Shown here one piece after another: positions 15,887 to 27,847 of a DNA stretch of 64,000 nt. This stretch comes from Paracoccaceae bacterium (lineage in GTDB: Bacteria > Pseudomonadota > Alphaproteobacteria > Rhodobacterales > Rhodobacteraceae). Numbering within the stretch: the stretch's first letter is position 1; the number at the start of each line of letters is the position of its first letter. The position numbers and the translations under genes were made by a program. Below the pieces are notes generated by a model. That model was not told where the DNA came from. It did not search any database and saw only the letters and a program-made list of their open reading frames with translations. Location: the NCBI GenBank assembly GCA_017510335.1, contig JAFWNM010000041.1, positions 62,001-126,000 of the forward strand, in the 5' to 3' direction.

Positions 15887-18739
15887 TTATATTTGTGGCG
15901 CCCGAGAAAGAGCTGCAACTAATTCGGCACCGGAAACGGAACGCGGCACCACTGCAGTAATAAGTTCGCTATCAAAATAATTTGCAAAACGCAACTCCTG
16001 CGATGCTGCGGTCACAAATATTTGCAGTTTGCAACTGATCGTCTTCAGTTCTTTTGCAAGTTCCATGCCGGTCATCGGTTCCAGATCCTGATTTACCAAC
16101 ACAGTATTCCACGCCTGCGGATCTTCGCGGATTGCGTCCAGTGCATCGCGGGGGTCTGTGCAACTTGCAACCTCGGCACCTGCTGCAGTCAGAATTTCGG
16201 CCATGGATTGCAATGCACTGTCATCGGCATCAACAAGCAGCACATGGCGGTCCCGAAGGGATTGCCCCTGCACAATCGCAGGGGCATGGCTATCCCGAAC
16301 AGCGGGTATGGGGACCGGCAGAAACAGCCGCATTGTGGTGCCGCCTTCGGGGCCATCCAACACCTGCAAGGCCCAGTTCCGCGCCACGACAATATGTGCC
16401 ACGATAACAAGGCCAAGGCCGGTTCCCGCGTTGCCCTTGGTCGTGAAATAGGGTTTGAACAGATTGGCCCTGTTCGCCGGGGATATGCCCGTTCCGGTAT
16501 CCGAAATGTCGATGACGACATAAGGTGTTTGTGCCGCAACCTTGCCCACATCGACAACCGGCAAGGGCAGGACGTTGTCGTGAATGTCCATGCGCAAGGT
16601 GATTTGCCCGCCGTCGGGGCCTTGCTGGCGGATTGCATCGGCGGCGTTCATGATCAGGTTGATAAACACCTGCATCATTTCCGTGCTATCTGCCTGCGTG
16701 ACTGCGGGTTTTGCGCCACATTCCAGCAGGACCGCGATTTCCTTGCCCAGCCCCGGCCGGACCAGTTCGACGGATTGATGCAGGACTTCTTGCAGGTTGA
16801 CCATGCCGGTTGCGGGTTTCATGCGGGCCAGTTTCATCAGGTTCGCAACAAGCGCCTGCCCCTGCAACCCGGCCGCATGGATACGCGCCAACCCCGGCAA
16901 CATGTCAGCGCCTGCCTTGGGTTGCAGTATATCCACTGACCCTACGATGGCCGCAAGGATATTGGCGAAATCATGGGCCAGTCCGCTTGCCAGTTGGGAC
17001 GTCAATTGCCTGCTTTGCGCGATCTGAAGCTGCTCGCGCAACCTTTGGCGTTCAACTTCGGCAAGGCGGCGGGCCGTGACATTGCGCACTAAAGCAAAGA
17101 TACTGCCATCATCCTGAACCGATAACGACAGGTCATACCACGCATCTTGTCCGCCAGCGTCAGGAAGCATGACTTCATCTGCCCAGTAGCCTTCGTTCAT
17201 CAGGTCGGGCCAGATGCTTTTTAGTGTTTCCATATGCTCTGGCGCGACCAGTTCATGCCAATACAGAACGGATATGTCGGTATCGCGTGCAACACCCAGA
17301 ACCTTGCGAAAGGCACAGTTCAGGTAGGAAAACCGCCCATCCGGGAACAGAATGGCAATTCCTTCGCGCGTTACCTCCATTGCATGCACCTTGTCGCGCA
17401 GGGCACGCGCTTCGGCCAGTTTATGCGATGTTATGTCCACCCCCACCACCATATAGCCCTGCACATACCCTTCGGGACTGCGCAAGGGCTGGATGTTCAG
17501 ATCCAGCCAATAGGATATTCCGCGGCGGCTGCGGGCCTGAACTTCGGCGTTGACGCTTTGGCCATTATCCAGCATCTGGCAAAAATCGCCAACCAGATTA
17601 GGCGCAGTGTCTTGCAGGTGCAAGATATGGCTGGGGCGCCGCCCAAGGGCAGTTTTCACCGAATAGCCGGTGCGCGCCACGCTGGCGGGGTTCATCCACG
17701 TTACCAGCCGGTCCTTGTCGGCCAGCATGATCAGGTTGGTCGACAGTTCCGCAACCCGCCCCAACTGCCTTATCTGCCTGTCCTGCACATAACTTTCGGT
17801 CACGTCGCGCACGACGAACAAATACCCGTGCGCCTTGTATGGATCATCCCTGTGGCGTCTGGTCGCGGTCAGGGCAAAACGCTTTTCACCCCCCGGAAAT
17901 GGCAGTGTGTAAGAAAAACTATGGGACCAGCCAAAATGGTCAACCTGCTTCATCGCCCTGCGCACAATCGCCGCCACACGCTGCGGCAGCACGTCTTCGG
18001 GGGCGCGACCGATCACTTCGTCGGGGTTCAACGCGAACACAAGCGGATCACTTTGGTTAAAACCCACGATCGTCCCGTCGCTGTCGGTTTCGACCAGCAA
18101 TTCAGGCAGTGCCGATACCATTGCAGCCACGCGCGCGCGTTCCAGCCGCAATTCGGACTGGGTGCGCAGCAGAACGCGCGACTGCTCGGCCCGGCTTAGT
18201 GCCAGCCCGATGGCCGCGGCAAAGCCCAGCATCTGGCTGTCCTCGATTTCAGTGAACACCCGGTGGTCACGCACGAAATCCAGACCAACAAGACCAACCA
18301 TGTCCCCATCGCACCACAATGACGACGCAATAAGTGATTTGATTTGCTGTTCTTCCAGCAACTGGCGAAAAGCAGTGCCAACAGGGACTGCGCTGATATC
18401 CAGCATGAACGCCCTGCCGGACGTGCGGAATGCCTGCCAGAACGGGTCGCCCATTTCATAGGGAAGGCGCTGCAACTGCGCTTTCAGCGGCGCGATACCC
18501 GCAGCACACCATTCATGGGTGTTGTCCACGGTCAGCGCATCCTTGATTCGGAAGATATAGGCGCGGTCGGCGCCCATGGCCTGACCAATCATTTGCAGGC
18601 TAATGGCAATTGCATCTTCCAGATGTTCGGGGGTGCACCGATGCAGCAGGCTTTGTGCATCTACAAACGCGCGCACAGTGGCGACTGCGTTGCGCGCATC
18701 TTGCGGGGAATCATCAGCGATGTTGCGCATTTCAAGCAT
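15887..18739 (-). CDS. Hybrid sensor histidine kinase (GAF-PAS-PAS-PAS-HisKA-HATPase-REC)
   Basis: 950 residues from the ATG at 18739, chosen because GAGGG lies 5 bases upstream; a frame starting at 18790 would add a hydrophobic stretch without a ribosome-binding site. Domains: GAF (about 10-190), three PAS-type regions (to ~555), HisKA with the phosphorylated His in GLAHDFANIL, HATPase with DTGTGISPANR and GNAGTGLGLV, and a C-terminal receiver. No membrane helix, so it senses in the cytoplasm. The receiver has the acidic pair (VDADDS), but the active-site loop (NQDLEPMTG) is one residue short and the conserved KP lysine is replaced (VVPRSVSG), so its phosphotransfer ability is doubtful. It forms an operon with the LuxR-type regulator. 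Confidence 0.9.
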   Translation of the reverse strand: MLEMRNIADDSPQDARNAVATVRAFVDAQSLLHRCTPEHLEDAIAISLQMIGQAMGADRAYIFRIKDALTVDNTHEWCAAGIAPLKAQLQRLPYEMGDPFWQAFRTSGRAFMLDISAVPVGTAFRQLLEEQQIKSLIASSLWCDGDMVGLVGLDFVRDHRVFTEIEDSQMLGFAAAIGLALSRAEQSRVLLRTQSELRLERARVAAMVSALPELLVETDSDGTIVGFNQSDPLVFALNPDEVIGRAPEDVLPQRVAAIVRRAMKQVDHFGWSHSFSYTLPFPGGEKRFALTATRRHRDDPYKAHGYLFVVRDVTESYVQDRQIRQLGRVAELSTNLIMLADKDRLVTWMNPASVARTGYSVKTALGRRPSHILHLQDTAPNLVGDFCQMLDNGQSVNAEVQARSRRGISYWLDLNIQPLRSPEGYVQGYMVVGVDITSHKLAEARALRDKVHAMEVTREGIAILFPDGRFSYLNCAFRKVLGVARDTDISVLYWHELVAPEHMETLKSIWPDLMNEGYWADEVMLPDAGGQDAWYDLSLSVQDDGSIFALVRNVTARRLAEVERQRLREQLQIAQSRQLTSQLASGLAHDFANILAAIVGSVDILQPKAGADMLPGLARIHAAGLQGQALVANLMKLARMKPATGMVNLQEVLHQSVELVRPGLGKEIAVLLECGAKPAVTQADSTEMMQVFINLIMNAADAIRQQGPDGGQITLRMDIHDNVLPLPVVDVGKVAAQTPYVVIDISDTGTGISPANRANLFKPYFTTKGNAGTGLGLVIVAHIVVARNWALQVLDGPEGGTTMRLFLPVPIPAVRDSHAPAIVQGQSLRDRHVLLVDADDSALQSMAEILTAAGAEVASCTDPRDALDAIREDPQAWNTVLVNQDLEPMTGMELAKELKTISCKLQIFVTAASQELRFANYFDSELITAVVPRSVSGAELVAALSRAPQI

Positions 18740-18858
18740 AGGCACCCTCAAAATTACTAGCAGAATCACCCCGACAAAAATGCGCAGCATTGCTTGATTA
18801 TCGTATTCCCGTTATTTAGGCAAAGCTGAAGCACATCAAGTTCCGCACGGAGGCTTTC

Positions 18859-19731
18859 TTGGACGAGTTACACCCTGGCCGCATGACAAAAGACGGCATT
18901 CGACTTCATGAACCGGCAGATTTTGCCGGAATGAACAAGGCCGGTCAGCTTGCTGCCAGAATACTTGACGAGATTGCCGAGCATGTCTTTCCGGGGCAAA
19001 CCACCGGAACCCTTGACCGGATCATCACCGAGAAGGTTGCCGCCGCTGGCGCGACATCAGCCACGATCGGGTATCGGGGCTATCAGCATGCCAGTTGTAT
19101 TTCGGTCAATCATGTCGTGTGTCACGGTATTCCCGGCGCGCCCATCCCCATGAGCAAGGATGAGACAATCTCCAAGGACCCGGAAAAGCGCCGCCCGGAT
19201 GATGTGCTGAAAGATGGCGATATTCTGAACATTGATGTCACTGTCATTGTCGATGGCTGGTTTGGCGACACATCGCGCATGTATGCCGCAGGCACCCTGC
19301 CACGCCGCGCCGAGAAGCTTATTCAGGCAACCTATGATGCGCTTATGCTGGGTATCGAAGCTGTGCGGCCGGGCAATACATTCGGCGATATCGGGCATGC
19401 CATCCAGTCCTATGTGGAAAGCCAGCGCATGTCCGTTGTGCGGGATTTCTGCGGGCACGGACTGGGGCGGGTGTTCCATTCGCCGCCCAATGTCTTGCAT
19501 TACGGGCGCGCGGGCAGTGGCCCGAAGCTGGAAGAAGGCATGTTCTTCACGATTGAACCTATGGTGAATCTGGGGCGGGCGGAAACAGTGGTTCTGGCTG
19601 ATGACTGGACCGCCATTACACGCGACAAAATGCTGTCGGCGCAGTTCGAACATTCCATCGGGGTGACCGCAAGCGGGTTTGAAATCTTTACCCTGTCGCC
19701 GGCGGGCCGTTTTCATCCGACATGGGGCTAG
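18859..19731 (+). CDS. map: Type I methionine aminopeptidase
   Basis: 290 residues. It removes the N-terminal methionine from nascent proteins. All five metal ligands are present: D126, D137, H200, E233, E264, plus the substrate-binding H89. Start codon is TTG at 18859 with GGAGG (18849-18853) 5 bases upstream; the next ATG at 18883 lacks such a site. A 15-20 residue acidic/basic insertion (residues ~98-115) lies just before the first ligand block. Its last 44 bases overlap the convergent BrkB gene. Confidence 0.95.
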   Translation: MDELHPGRMTKDGIRLHEPADFAGMNKAGQLAARILDEIAEHVFPGQTTGTLDRIITEKVAAAGATSATIGYRGYQHASCISVNHVVCHGIPGAPIPMSKDETISKDPEKRRPDDVLKDGDILNIDVTVIVDGWFGDTSRMYAAGTLPRRAEKLIQATYDALMLGIEAVRPGNTFGDIGHAIQSYVESQRMSVVRDFCGHGLGRVFHSPPNVLHYGRAGSGPKLEEGMFFTIEPMVNLGRAETVVLADDWTAITRDKMLSAQFEHSIGVTASGFEIFTLSPAGRFHPTWG

Positions 19732-20581
19732 ATGTGCCGGTGCGGGACGCGACCAACCGGCCCCTGTCAATCATGGCGTTCACCACCCCCCCCAGCAAAA
19801 CCACATAGGCCGACAGGTAGAACCACATCAACAAGGCTACAACCGCCCCAAGCGACCCATACACTTCATTGTAGCGGCCGAAATTGGACAGGAAGTAGGA
19901 AAACCCCACTGAAACCAGTATCCACAGCACCATCGCCAGCGCCAGCCCGGGACGAATGCTGGCCTGACTGCCCTGATCGCGCACCGGACCAATTTTGTAA
20001 AACACCCATAACCATAGCGCGACCATGCCAAAGGTCACCGACCAGCGCGACGCTTCGACCAGCAATGCGTCCAGCCCCGCCAACGGAAAGATGGCCAGCA
20101 CCACCGGCAGCACCAACAGCGCCAGCAAGGCCACGATCCCGGCCAGCACCATCCCCAGCGTGATAACAGCAACTGTCATCAAATGCCGCGCGCCTGTGCG
20201 CCGTTGGCTACCGTAAATGGTGTTCATGCCGCGCAACATTGCATCCACCCCTTGCCGCGCCAGAAACAGCGCCGTTAGCGTGGACACCAGACCCGCCCAG
20301 CCCAGCGTTCCGTCATTGGACCACACCAGACGCATGACCTGGTTTTCCAGCAAGGTGAACGCGGCAGGGGGCACCAGATCCTGAAGTAGCGACAATTGGT
20401 TTTGCAGCGCTGCGGGGTCAGCAAAGACCCCGAACAGCGAAATGAATGCCGCAATAGCTGGAAACACCGCCAGCAAAGTGAAGAACGCCACCCCCGCAGA
20501 TATCAACCCGATATTGCGATCAACCATGACCGCATAAAAATCGGAGCTGACTCTGTATATCTTTTTTACAGAGTGAAACAC
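19688..20581 (-). CDS. YihY/BrkB-family inner membrane protein
   Basis: 297 residues with about six membrane helices and the family pattern GLISAGVAFFTLLAVFPAIA near the N-terminus, then FLARQGVDAMLRGMNTIYG. YihY/BrkB proteins were once called ribonuclease BN; that was a misassignment, and their function is unsettled (envelope maintenance, possible transport). The gene follows the H-NS-like gene by 6 bases on the same strand. Its 3' end overlaps map by 44 bases. Confidence 0.88.
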   Translation of the reverse strand: MFHSVKKIYRVSSDFYAVMVDRNIGLISAGVAFFTLLAVFPAIAAFISLFGVFADPAALQNQLSLLQDLVPPAAFTLLENQVMRLVWSNDGTLGWAGLVSTLTALFLARQGVDAMLRGMNTIYGSQRRTGARHLMTVAVITLGMVLAGIVALLALLVLPVVLAIFPLAGLDALLVEASRWSVTFGMVALWLWVFYKIGPVRDQGSQASIRPGLALAMVLWILVSVGFSYFLSNFGRYNEVYGSLGAVVALLMWFYLSAYVVLLGGVVNAMIDRGRLVASRTGTSSPMSDENGPPATG

Positions 20582-20587
20582 TGCAAA

Positions 20588-20899
20588 TCAGATTGCCAGA
20601 TCATCAAGGCTTTTTCCGGACTCCAATGCCGCCACAACCCAACGTGGTTTGCGCCCGCGTCCGGACCATGTTTCAGACCGATTCGCGGGATTGGCGTATT
20701 TGGGTTCAACGGTTTTGCGGGGCTTTACGGTGCTTTCGTCCAGCAATTCCGCCAGCGTAAAGCCACGCTCTTTTGCGACGGATTCCAGTTCAGCAATCGC
20801 GGCCTTGCGTTCGCGTTCGTGGAAATTCTCGATTGCTTTGGTCACGTCTTTTTGCAGCTTTTTCAGATCTTGCAGGGAAAGTTCGTTAAGGTCAAACAT
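20588..20899 (-). CDS. H-NS-like nucleoid protein (HvrA-type)
   Basis: 103 residues from the ATG at 20899, with GAGGG 5 bases upstream; a longer frame from 20989 runs into the neighbouring cyclodeaminase gene. The N-terminal half is a helical oligomerisation region. The C-terminal DNA-binding motif TWSGRGRKPRW (77-87) is the signature of the H-NS family; HvrA of Rhodobacter capsulatus belongs here. Predicted to bind AT-rich DNA, silence foreign genes and modulate expression. It stands between the cyclodeaminase and BrkB genes, likely in the same transcript as BrkB. Confidence 0.9.
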   Translation of the reverse strand: MFDLNELSLQDLKKLQKDVTKAIENFHERERKAAIAELESVAKERGFTLAELLDESTVKPRKTVEPKYANPANRSETWSGRGRKPRWVVAALESGKSLDDLAI

Positions 20900-20966
20900 G
20901 GCACCCTCATATCTATGTCCAAATGAAGTCCTGCACCAAAACAAACCACTTGGCAAGGCGCTTGAA

Positions 20967-21896
20967 TTAAGACTGCGGAGTGTGCTCATGCCATTTTGAC
21001 AGAATATAACGGCTTGTCATCAAATCCAGATGCGCCCCGCCGCCATTTTTGCAGATCGTAATTGCGTCATTGGCGGGTCTGGAAAACAGGCCGCTGCTGA
21101 TATCATAATAATCAGCCAGAATATCATTACGGTTAATAATGCCGCGCGACAGCGGGTCTTTCATTTCGCCTATATGGTCCAGCGTGGTATCGCGGCTGTC
21201 GACAAACAGGGCCGCGCGCCGCAAGGCTATGTCGTCCACCTCGCGCATATCAGCGCGATAAGCCCCGATCAGGTCCAGATGCTGGCCCGGGCGCAGCCAG
21301 TCGCCGCGAATAACCGGCGTGGTGCTCATGGTGGCGGTGCAAATGATATCGGCCTGCGCAACGGCGTGTTCCAGATCATCCGTTGCCGTCGCGCCGGCCA
21401 ATGCCCCGGCCAATTCGGCAGCTGGGCTGAAACGGCGGCTCCAGATCGTGAATTCAGCATCCGGAAATATGGCACGATAGGCAAAATACATGCTGCGCGC
21501 CACAGCGCCCGCGCCCACAAGGGTAATCTTGCGGCTTTCGGGGCGTGCAAGGTGGCGTGCTGCAAGCGCGCTGTCCCCGGCGGTTTTCCATTTCGTCACC
21601 AGATGAAAATCGATATTTGCCTGAAGCATGCCATCTGTATCCGAATACAGCGACACGCCACCATTCACCGATGGCAGGCCCTGCGAAGGATTGTCAGGAA
21701 AAATCGTTGCTGTTTTGACCAAAGCCCCCAACCCGTCAATCCAAGCGGCACGCGACAACAACGTATCGCCGCGCCGGTATAGAAAACTGTCGGTAATTTC
21801 CGCTTTTGGCAGGCGATGGCCCTGTTCCATCGCGCAGATCAGTTCAAGCCAGTTTAGCTGCGGTTCGATCTCTGCGGAAATGATGGGAAATGTCAT
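20967..21896 (-). CDS. Ornithine cyclodeaminase / mu-crystallin family protein
   Basis: 309 residues. The NAD(P)-binding Rossmann segment LVGAGAVARSM and the family block LDLIGAYRADMREVD are clear. Family members deaminate ornithine to proline or reduce cyclic imino acids, and some act on alanine or other amino acids; which of these applies cannot be told. It is the last gene of a minus-strand run following a HAD hydrolase and fghA, with an 17-base gap after the HAD gene. Confidence 0.85.
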   Translation of the reverse strand: MTFPIISAEIEPQLNWLELICAMEQGHRLPKAEITDSFLYRRGDTLLSRAAWIDGLGALVKTATIFPDNPSQGLPSVNGGVSLYSDTDGMLQANIDFHLVTKWKTAGDSALAARHLARPESRKITLVGAGAVARSMYFAYRAIFPDAEFTIWSRRFSPAAELAGALAGATATDDLEHAVAQADIICTATMSTTPVIRGDWLRPGQHLDLIGAYRADMREVDDIALRRAALFVDSRDTTLDHIGEMKDPLSRGIINRNDILADYYDISSGLFSRPANDAITICKNGGGAHLDLMTSRYILSKWHEHTPQS

Positions 21897-21913
21897 TTTT
21901 CGCCCTTTGGCCG

Positions 21914-22525
21914 TCAGTGGGGTAACCCGTGTTGTGCCAGCCCGTCTTTTAGCCCCTGCGGGGACTGGAATACATGTCCTGCCCAGCCACGCGCCAAAGC
22001 GGCCTCAATGTTTTCGGTGCGATCGTCGATAAAGAACAGGTTTTCGGGCGCGATGCCAGTTTCGTGTTCCAATATCTCGTATATGCGGGCCTCCGGTTTC
22101 ATTACGCCAAGGCGGCCGGAAATAAATGCGTGGTCGAATTCATGCAAGAAATCATACTTGGCCTGCGCCATTGTGAATGTATCATCGCCAAAATTCGACA
22201 AGGCATAAACCGGCACGGATTGCGCCCGCAAATTGCGCAGCATTTGAACGGATGGCAAAATAACCGGCGCGATCATGTCCACCCAATGGTCATGCCATAT
22301 CATAATTTCGCGCGTCCATTCGGGGTGGTGGTCGATCATTCCCAAAACAGTGTCACGAAACGGCGCGCCACGGTCAATGCGGGCATTCATTCCGTCCAGA
22401 TCCACTGCCGCAAACAATGCCTTGCGCCGGTCCTGACCGATCATGCCATCATAAAACCCTTCGGGGTTCCAACCGATCAGGACATTTCCAATGTCGAATA
22501 CTACAGCGTGAATGTCGCGTGTCAT
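21914..22525 (-). CDS. HAD-superfamily hydrolase
   Basis: 203 residues of the HAD subfamily I with nucleophile motif VVFDIGNVLIGW at the N-terminus, the second-aspartate loop IDDRTEN, and the lysine segment GVMKPEARIYEI. This group contains haloacid dehalogenase-like and YihX-type sugar phosphatases; the DIGNV form favours the latter type. The substrate is unknown. Its start overlaps the end of fghA by 4 bases (ATGA), so the two are translationally coupled. Confidence 0.88.
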   Translation of the reverse strand: MTRDIHAVVFDIGNVLIGWNPEGFYDGMIGQDRRKALFAAVDLDGMNARIDRGAPFRDTVLGMIDHHPEWTREIMIWHDHWVDMIAPVILPSVQMLRNLRAQSVPVYALSNFGDDTFTMAQAKYDFLHEFDHAFISGRLGVMKPEARIYEILEHETGIAPENLFFIDDRTENIEAALARGWAGHVFQSPQGLKDGLAQHGLPH

Positions 22526-23352
22526 TGTGCAAGTGCCTTCGCGTGAAAGGCGACATGCTCGCCCATGAAGCTGGAAACAAAGAAATAGCTGTGATCATAC
22601 CCCGCCTGCATGCGGAACGTGCCGGACTGGCGCCGCGCCGCCATGGCATGGGCCAGTGCTTCGGGGCGCAGAAGGTCCAGAAACTGGTCGGACGCGCCCT
22701 GATCAACCAGCACATCGCCCTGAAACCCGGTTTCCTGCATCAGCAGGCTGGAATCATGCGCGGCCCATGCACGTTCATCGGTGCCCAGATAGGCCGTGAA
22801 CTGCTTGCGGCCCCAGTCACTGGCGGTCGGGTTGGCAATGGGTGCGAAGGCCGATACAGATGCAAACCGCCCCGGCAACTGCATGGCCATACACAGCGCC
22901 CCGTGCCCGCCCATGGAATGGCCGGTAATGGCCTGGCGGTCTTCTTCCAGCGCAAAATTGGCCATCAGAACACGCGGTAATTCATCGGTAATGTACTCCC
23001 ACATGCGGAAATGTGTGGCCCATGGGTCCTGGGTGGCATTCACATAAAACCCGGCCCCCTTCCCCAGATCATAGGCATCATCATCTGGCACGCTGTCCCC
23101 GCGCGGCGATGTGTCGGGAAATGCCAGCGCCAGCCCGTGCGCGGCCGCATGCGCCTGCGCGCCCGCCTTGGTCATGGCGTTTTCATGTGTGCAGGTCAGC
23201 CCCGACAAATACCACAACACTGGCACCGGATGCAGCCGCGCTTCTGCTGGCAGGAACAAACCGAAGGTCATGTCGCACCCCAGCGCTGTCGATGTGTGAC
23301 GATACACGCCCTGCACACCACCGAAACACGCGTTTTCAGAAACCGTTTCCAT
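22522..23352 (-). CDS. fghA: S-formylglutathione hydrolase
   Basis: 276-residue alpha/beta hydrolase of the esterase D family. Nucleophile serine is in GHSMGGHGAL; the oxyanion region is WYLSGLTCTHEN; the catalytic histidine is in YDHSYFF near the C-terminus. It converts S-formylglutathione to formate and glutathione, the second step of glutathione-dependent formaldehyde removal. The partner dehydrogenase (flhA/adhC) is not adjacent. GGAGAG lies 5 bases upstream of the ATG. The gene is coupled to the HAD hydrolase. Confidence 0.93.
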   Translation of the reverse strand: METVSENACFGGVQGVYRHTSTALGCDMTFGLFLPAEARLHPVPVLWYLSGLTCTHENAMTKAGAQAHAAAHGLALAFPDTSPRGDSVPDDDAYDLGKGAGFYVNATQDPWATHFRMWEYITDELPRVLMANFALEEDRQAITGHSMGGHGALCMAMQLPGRFASVSAFAPIANPTASDWGRKQFTAYLGTDERAWAAHDSSLLMQETGFQGDVLVDQGASDQFLDLLRPEALAHAMAARRQSGTFRMQAGYDHSYFFVSSFMGEHVAFHAKALAQ

Positions 23353-23382
23353 ACCACTCTCCGTTCAGTTTGGCGCACTGTG

Positions 23383-24312
23383 TCAGAAGCTGGTGACCCA
23401 TGCAATCACCACAGGCACAGTGATAATGCTTAGCAAAGTTGAGACAAGAATTGTCGCGGAAACCCGCGCCGGGCCTGCCTGATACTGCTGCGCCAGAATG
23501 AACACATTGCCCGCAACTGGCAGCGCCGCCGCCGCAATCAGCACCCCCGCAACATAGCGGTCCACAGCAAACAGGCCCAGCGCCGCGACCGCCACCGCCG
23601 CAGGGTGCACAACCAGTTTGGCAAAGGACAGCCAGGACACAATTTGCAGGCGTTCAATCTTCTTGTCGGCAAGGGATGCGCCAATGGCAAACAGCGCGCA
23701 TGGGGTTGCAGCCGCGCCTAGAAGTGTCAGGAAATCATTGGCGGGCAGCGGCACCTGCCACCCCGTTGCGGACCATGCCAACCCCAACACCATGGCCACC
23801 ACCATGGGGTTGCGCAACACGGCCCCCAGCAGGCGCAAAGGCAAGCCCCGATCAACCCGGCCCCCGCGCGCCAAAGTGATAAGAACTGCAAACAGCGATG
23901 AAAAGATGATCAGGTCTATTGTCAGGACCAGCAACACGGTTTTGACCGACGCATCCCCCAACAGCACAACCAGCATGGGCACCCCCAAAAAGCCGGTATT
24001 GCCGATCACGGCGCAATGGGCCTCCATGGCGGCAGTATCCAGCCGGACGCCGCGCGCGAAGGCCACCAGCATGACAAGCGCATAGACACCCCCGCAGGCC
24101 AGCAGATATGCCCCCGCCGCCTGCATATCCAGCAAATCCGCAAAGCTGAGATTGGCAGCAAACCCGAACAGCATGGCGGGCAGCGCAAAGTAAAAGACGA
24201 ATTTCGTCAGATACGCCGTGGCCTGCGCCGGAAAAAACCCCGTCCGCCCGGCGCCGAACCCCAGCCCGATCAAGGCAAAGAACGGCAATGTTTTCAGGAA
24301 TATTTCGACCAT
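23383..24312 (-). CDS. AEC-family auxin-efflux-carrier-like transporter
   Basis: 309 residues with about ten membrane helices. The family pattern includes IGLGFGAGRTGFFPA at the N-terminus, the mid-protein NTGFLGVPM block, and the C-terminal AAALPVAGNVFILAQQY. AEC members export or import small organic anions such as malonate or malate; the substrate here is unknown. A TetR regulator is encoded divergently 103 bases away and probably controls it. Confidence 0.87.
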   Translation of the reverse strand: MVEIFLKTLPFFALIGLGFGAGRTGFFPAQATAYLTKFVFYFALPAMLFGFAANLSFADLLDMQAAGAYLLACGGVYALVMLVAFARGVRLDTAAMEAHCAVIGNTGFLGVPMLVVLLGDASVKTVLLVLTIDLIIFSSLFAVLITLARGGRVDRGLPLRLLGAVLRNPMVVAMVLGLAWSATGWQVPLPANDFLTLLGAAATPCALFAIGASLADKKIERLQIVSWLSFAKLVVHPAAVAVAALGLFAVDRYVAGVLIAAAALPVAGNVFILAQQYQAGPARVSATILVSTLLSIITVPVVIAWVTSF

Positions 24313-24415
24313 CAGCGCCCGGATTTAACATGTGAAATGACAAGTCGGCATATTGTTCGCTTTCCTTGCTGATTGCCAGACACTATCCTTGCAAGTCACA
24401 AAGGGTAGGGTAGTC

Positions 24416-25033
24416 GTGACAACACAGACAATCAGGCAGGGACGCAAATTCACGCAGGTTCTGGACGGGGCGCGGCAGGTCTTCGTTGAAATGGGGTATG
24501 AACGCGCCAATGTCGATGAAATCGCGCGTGTGGCGGGCGTGTCAAAAGCGACGCTTTACAGCTATTTCCCTGACAAGCGGCAACTTTTCATCGAAGTATA
24601 CCAGACCGAGCTTCTGAACCTTGCAGATGCGGCGATGGAATTTCTTGCCCCCGATGCCCCGCCGCAACAGGCGCTTCATGGCGCGGCGTTGCGGCTTATT
24701 GACTATATGATATCGGATTTCGGGATTGCGATGTTTCGCATCTGCGTGGCAGAAGCGCCGCGATTTCCCGAAATCGGGCAGGCGTTTTATGAAAACGGGC
24801 CGGAACTGGGGCGTGTGCGTCTTGGGGCGTATTTCAGGCATGCCATTGAACGCGGAACGTTGGCTATTGATGACATTGATCTGGCCGCTGACCAGTTTTT
24901 CCAACTGTGCCAGACCACGATTTGCGACCGCATGCTATGTGGTGTGCAAACCTGTTTCCCGCAAGAAGACATCGCGCGCATTGCGGAAGGGGCGGTTGCC
25001 ATGTTCATGGCACGCTATGGCCGGGCGGTCTGA
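24416..25033 (+). CDS. TetR-family transcriptional regulator
   Basis: 205 residues from a GTG at 24416, with an AGGG-type Shine-Dalgarno upstream; the longer frame from 24353 has no such support. The N-terminal HTH is around NVDEIARVAGVSKATLYSYF. The C-terminal ligand domain resembles the AefR-like group (TetR_C_7). It is divergent from the AEC transporter gene with a 103-base shared promoter region, the usual arrangement of a repressor and its exporter. The ligand is unknown. Confidence 0.9.
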   Translation: MTTQTIRQGRKFTQVLDGARQVFVEMGYERANVDEIARVAGVSKATLYSYFPDKRQLFIEVYQTELLNLADAAMEFLAPDAPPQQALHGAALRLIDYMISDFGIAMFRICVAEAPRFPEIGQAFYENGPELGRVRLGAYFRHAIERGTLAIDDIDLAADQFFQLCQTTICDRMLCGVQTCFPQEDIARIAEGAVAMFMARYGRAV

Positions 25034-25102
25034 CAGGGCTTGCCGCGCGCGATGCGCGACTGTATCGAATGTTTCCCCAATCCATAGCTGTTCAGGAGTG
25101 TC

Positions 25103-27412
<2,310 letters not shown>

Positions 27413-27456
27413 CGCATAGTTCGATAAGGTGAAGCGCCGGGATGATGGGTGTTGCC

Positions 27457-27847
27457 GGCCTGAAGGGGACGTTGCGGGGGGATGCCCCAGTGCGGAGCAA
27501 AGGCCGCAGGTCGCCGCACACTCGGCGGGCCGTCCCGCGGCCTGCCGATGACCTGAAGGCATGCCAAGCCTTTGATCTCAGGACTATACCGCCTGGATAA
27601 AGTGCGTCCCGTACAACGCCGGATCGGCAGACCCCTGCCCGCCGAGTGTGCGGGACCCCGCGCGGACCCAAGGCGCGCATGCGCGCCGCCGTGCAGCGCC
27701 CGACCGCCCCCCCGGGCGGGCGCTATTCACCGTTCAGCACCCTTGAACCGTCACAATAAGCCGCACCATAAATTGCCCGCCAAAGTCGTGGGAGCGTCCC
27801 CCCCGCGGTCGGGCACTGCACGGCACCCCGAACGTCCCCTTCAGGCC
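27457..27847. repeat. 17-bp perfect inverted repeat pair bounding 391 bases
   Basis: GGCCTGAAGGGGACGTT at 27457-27473 has its exact reverse complement at 27831-27847. Similarity goes on weakly inward after a one-base offset. The pair could be ends of a small non-autonomous mobile element; no transposase and no obvious target-site duplication are visible, so this is inference. Confidence 0.6.
27688..27824. repeat. 20-bp inverted repeat pair (19/20) nested inside the larger pair
   Basis: GCCGTGCAGCGCCCGACCGC at 27688-27707 and its reverse complement with one change at 27805-27824. The arms are 97 bases apart and could fold a long RNA or DNA stem. The right arm ends 6 bases before the right arm of the outer pair. 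Confidence 0.6.

Noticed and set aside
27457-27847. Calling the inverted-repeat block an insertion sequence
   Set aside because: There is no transposase frame and no visible target duplication, so only the repeats are reported.
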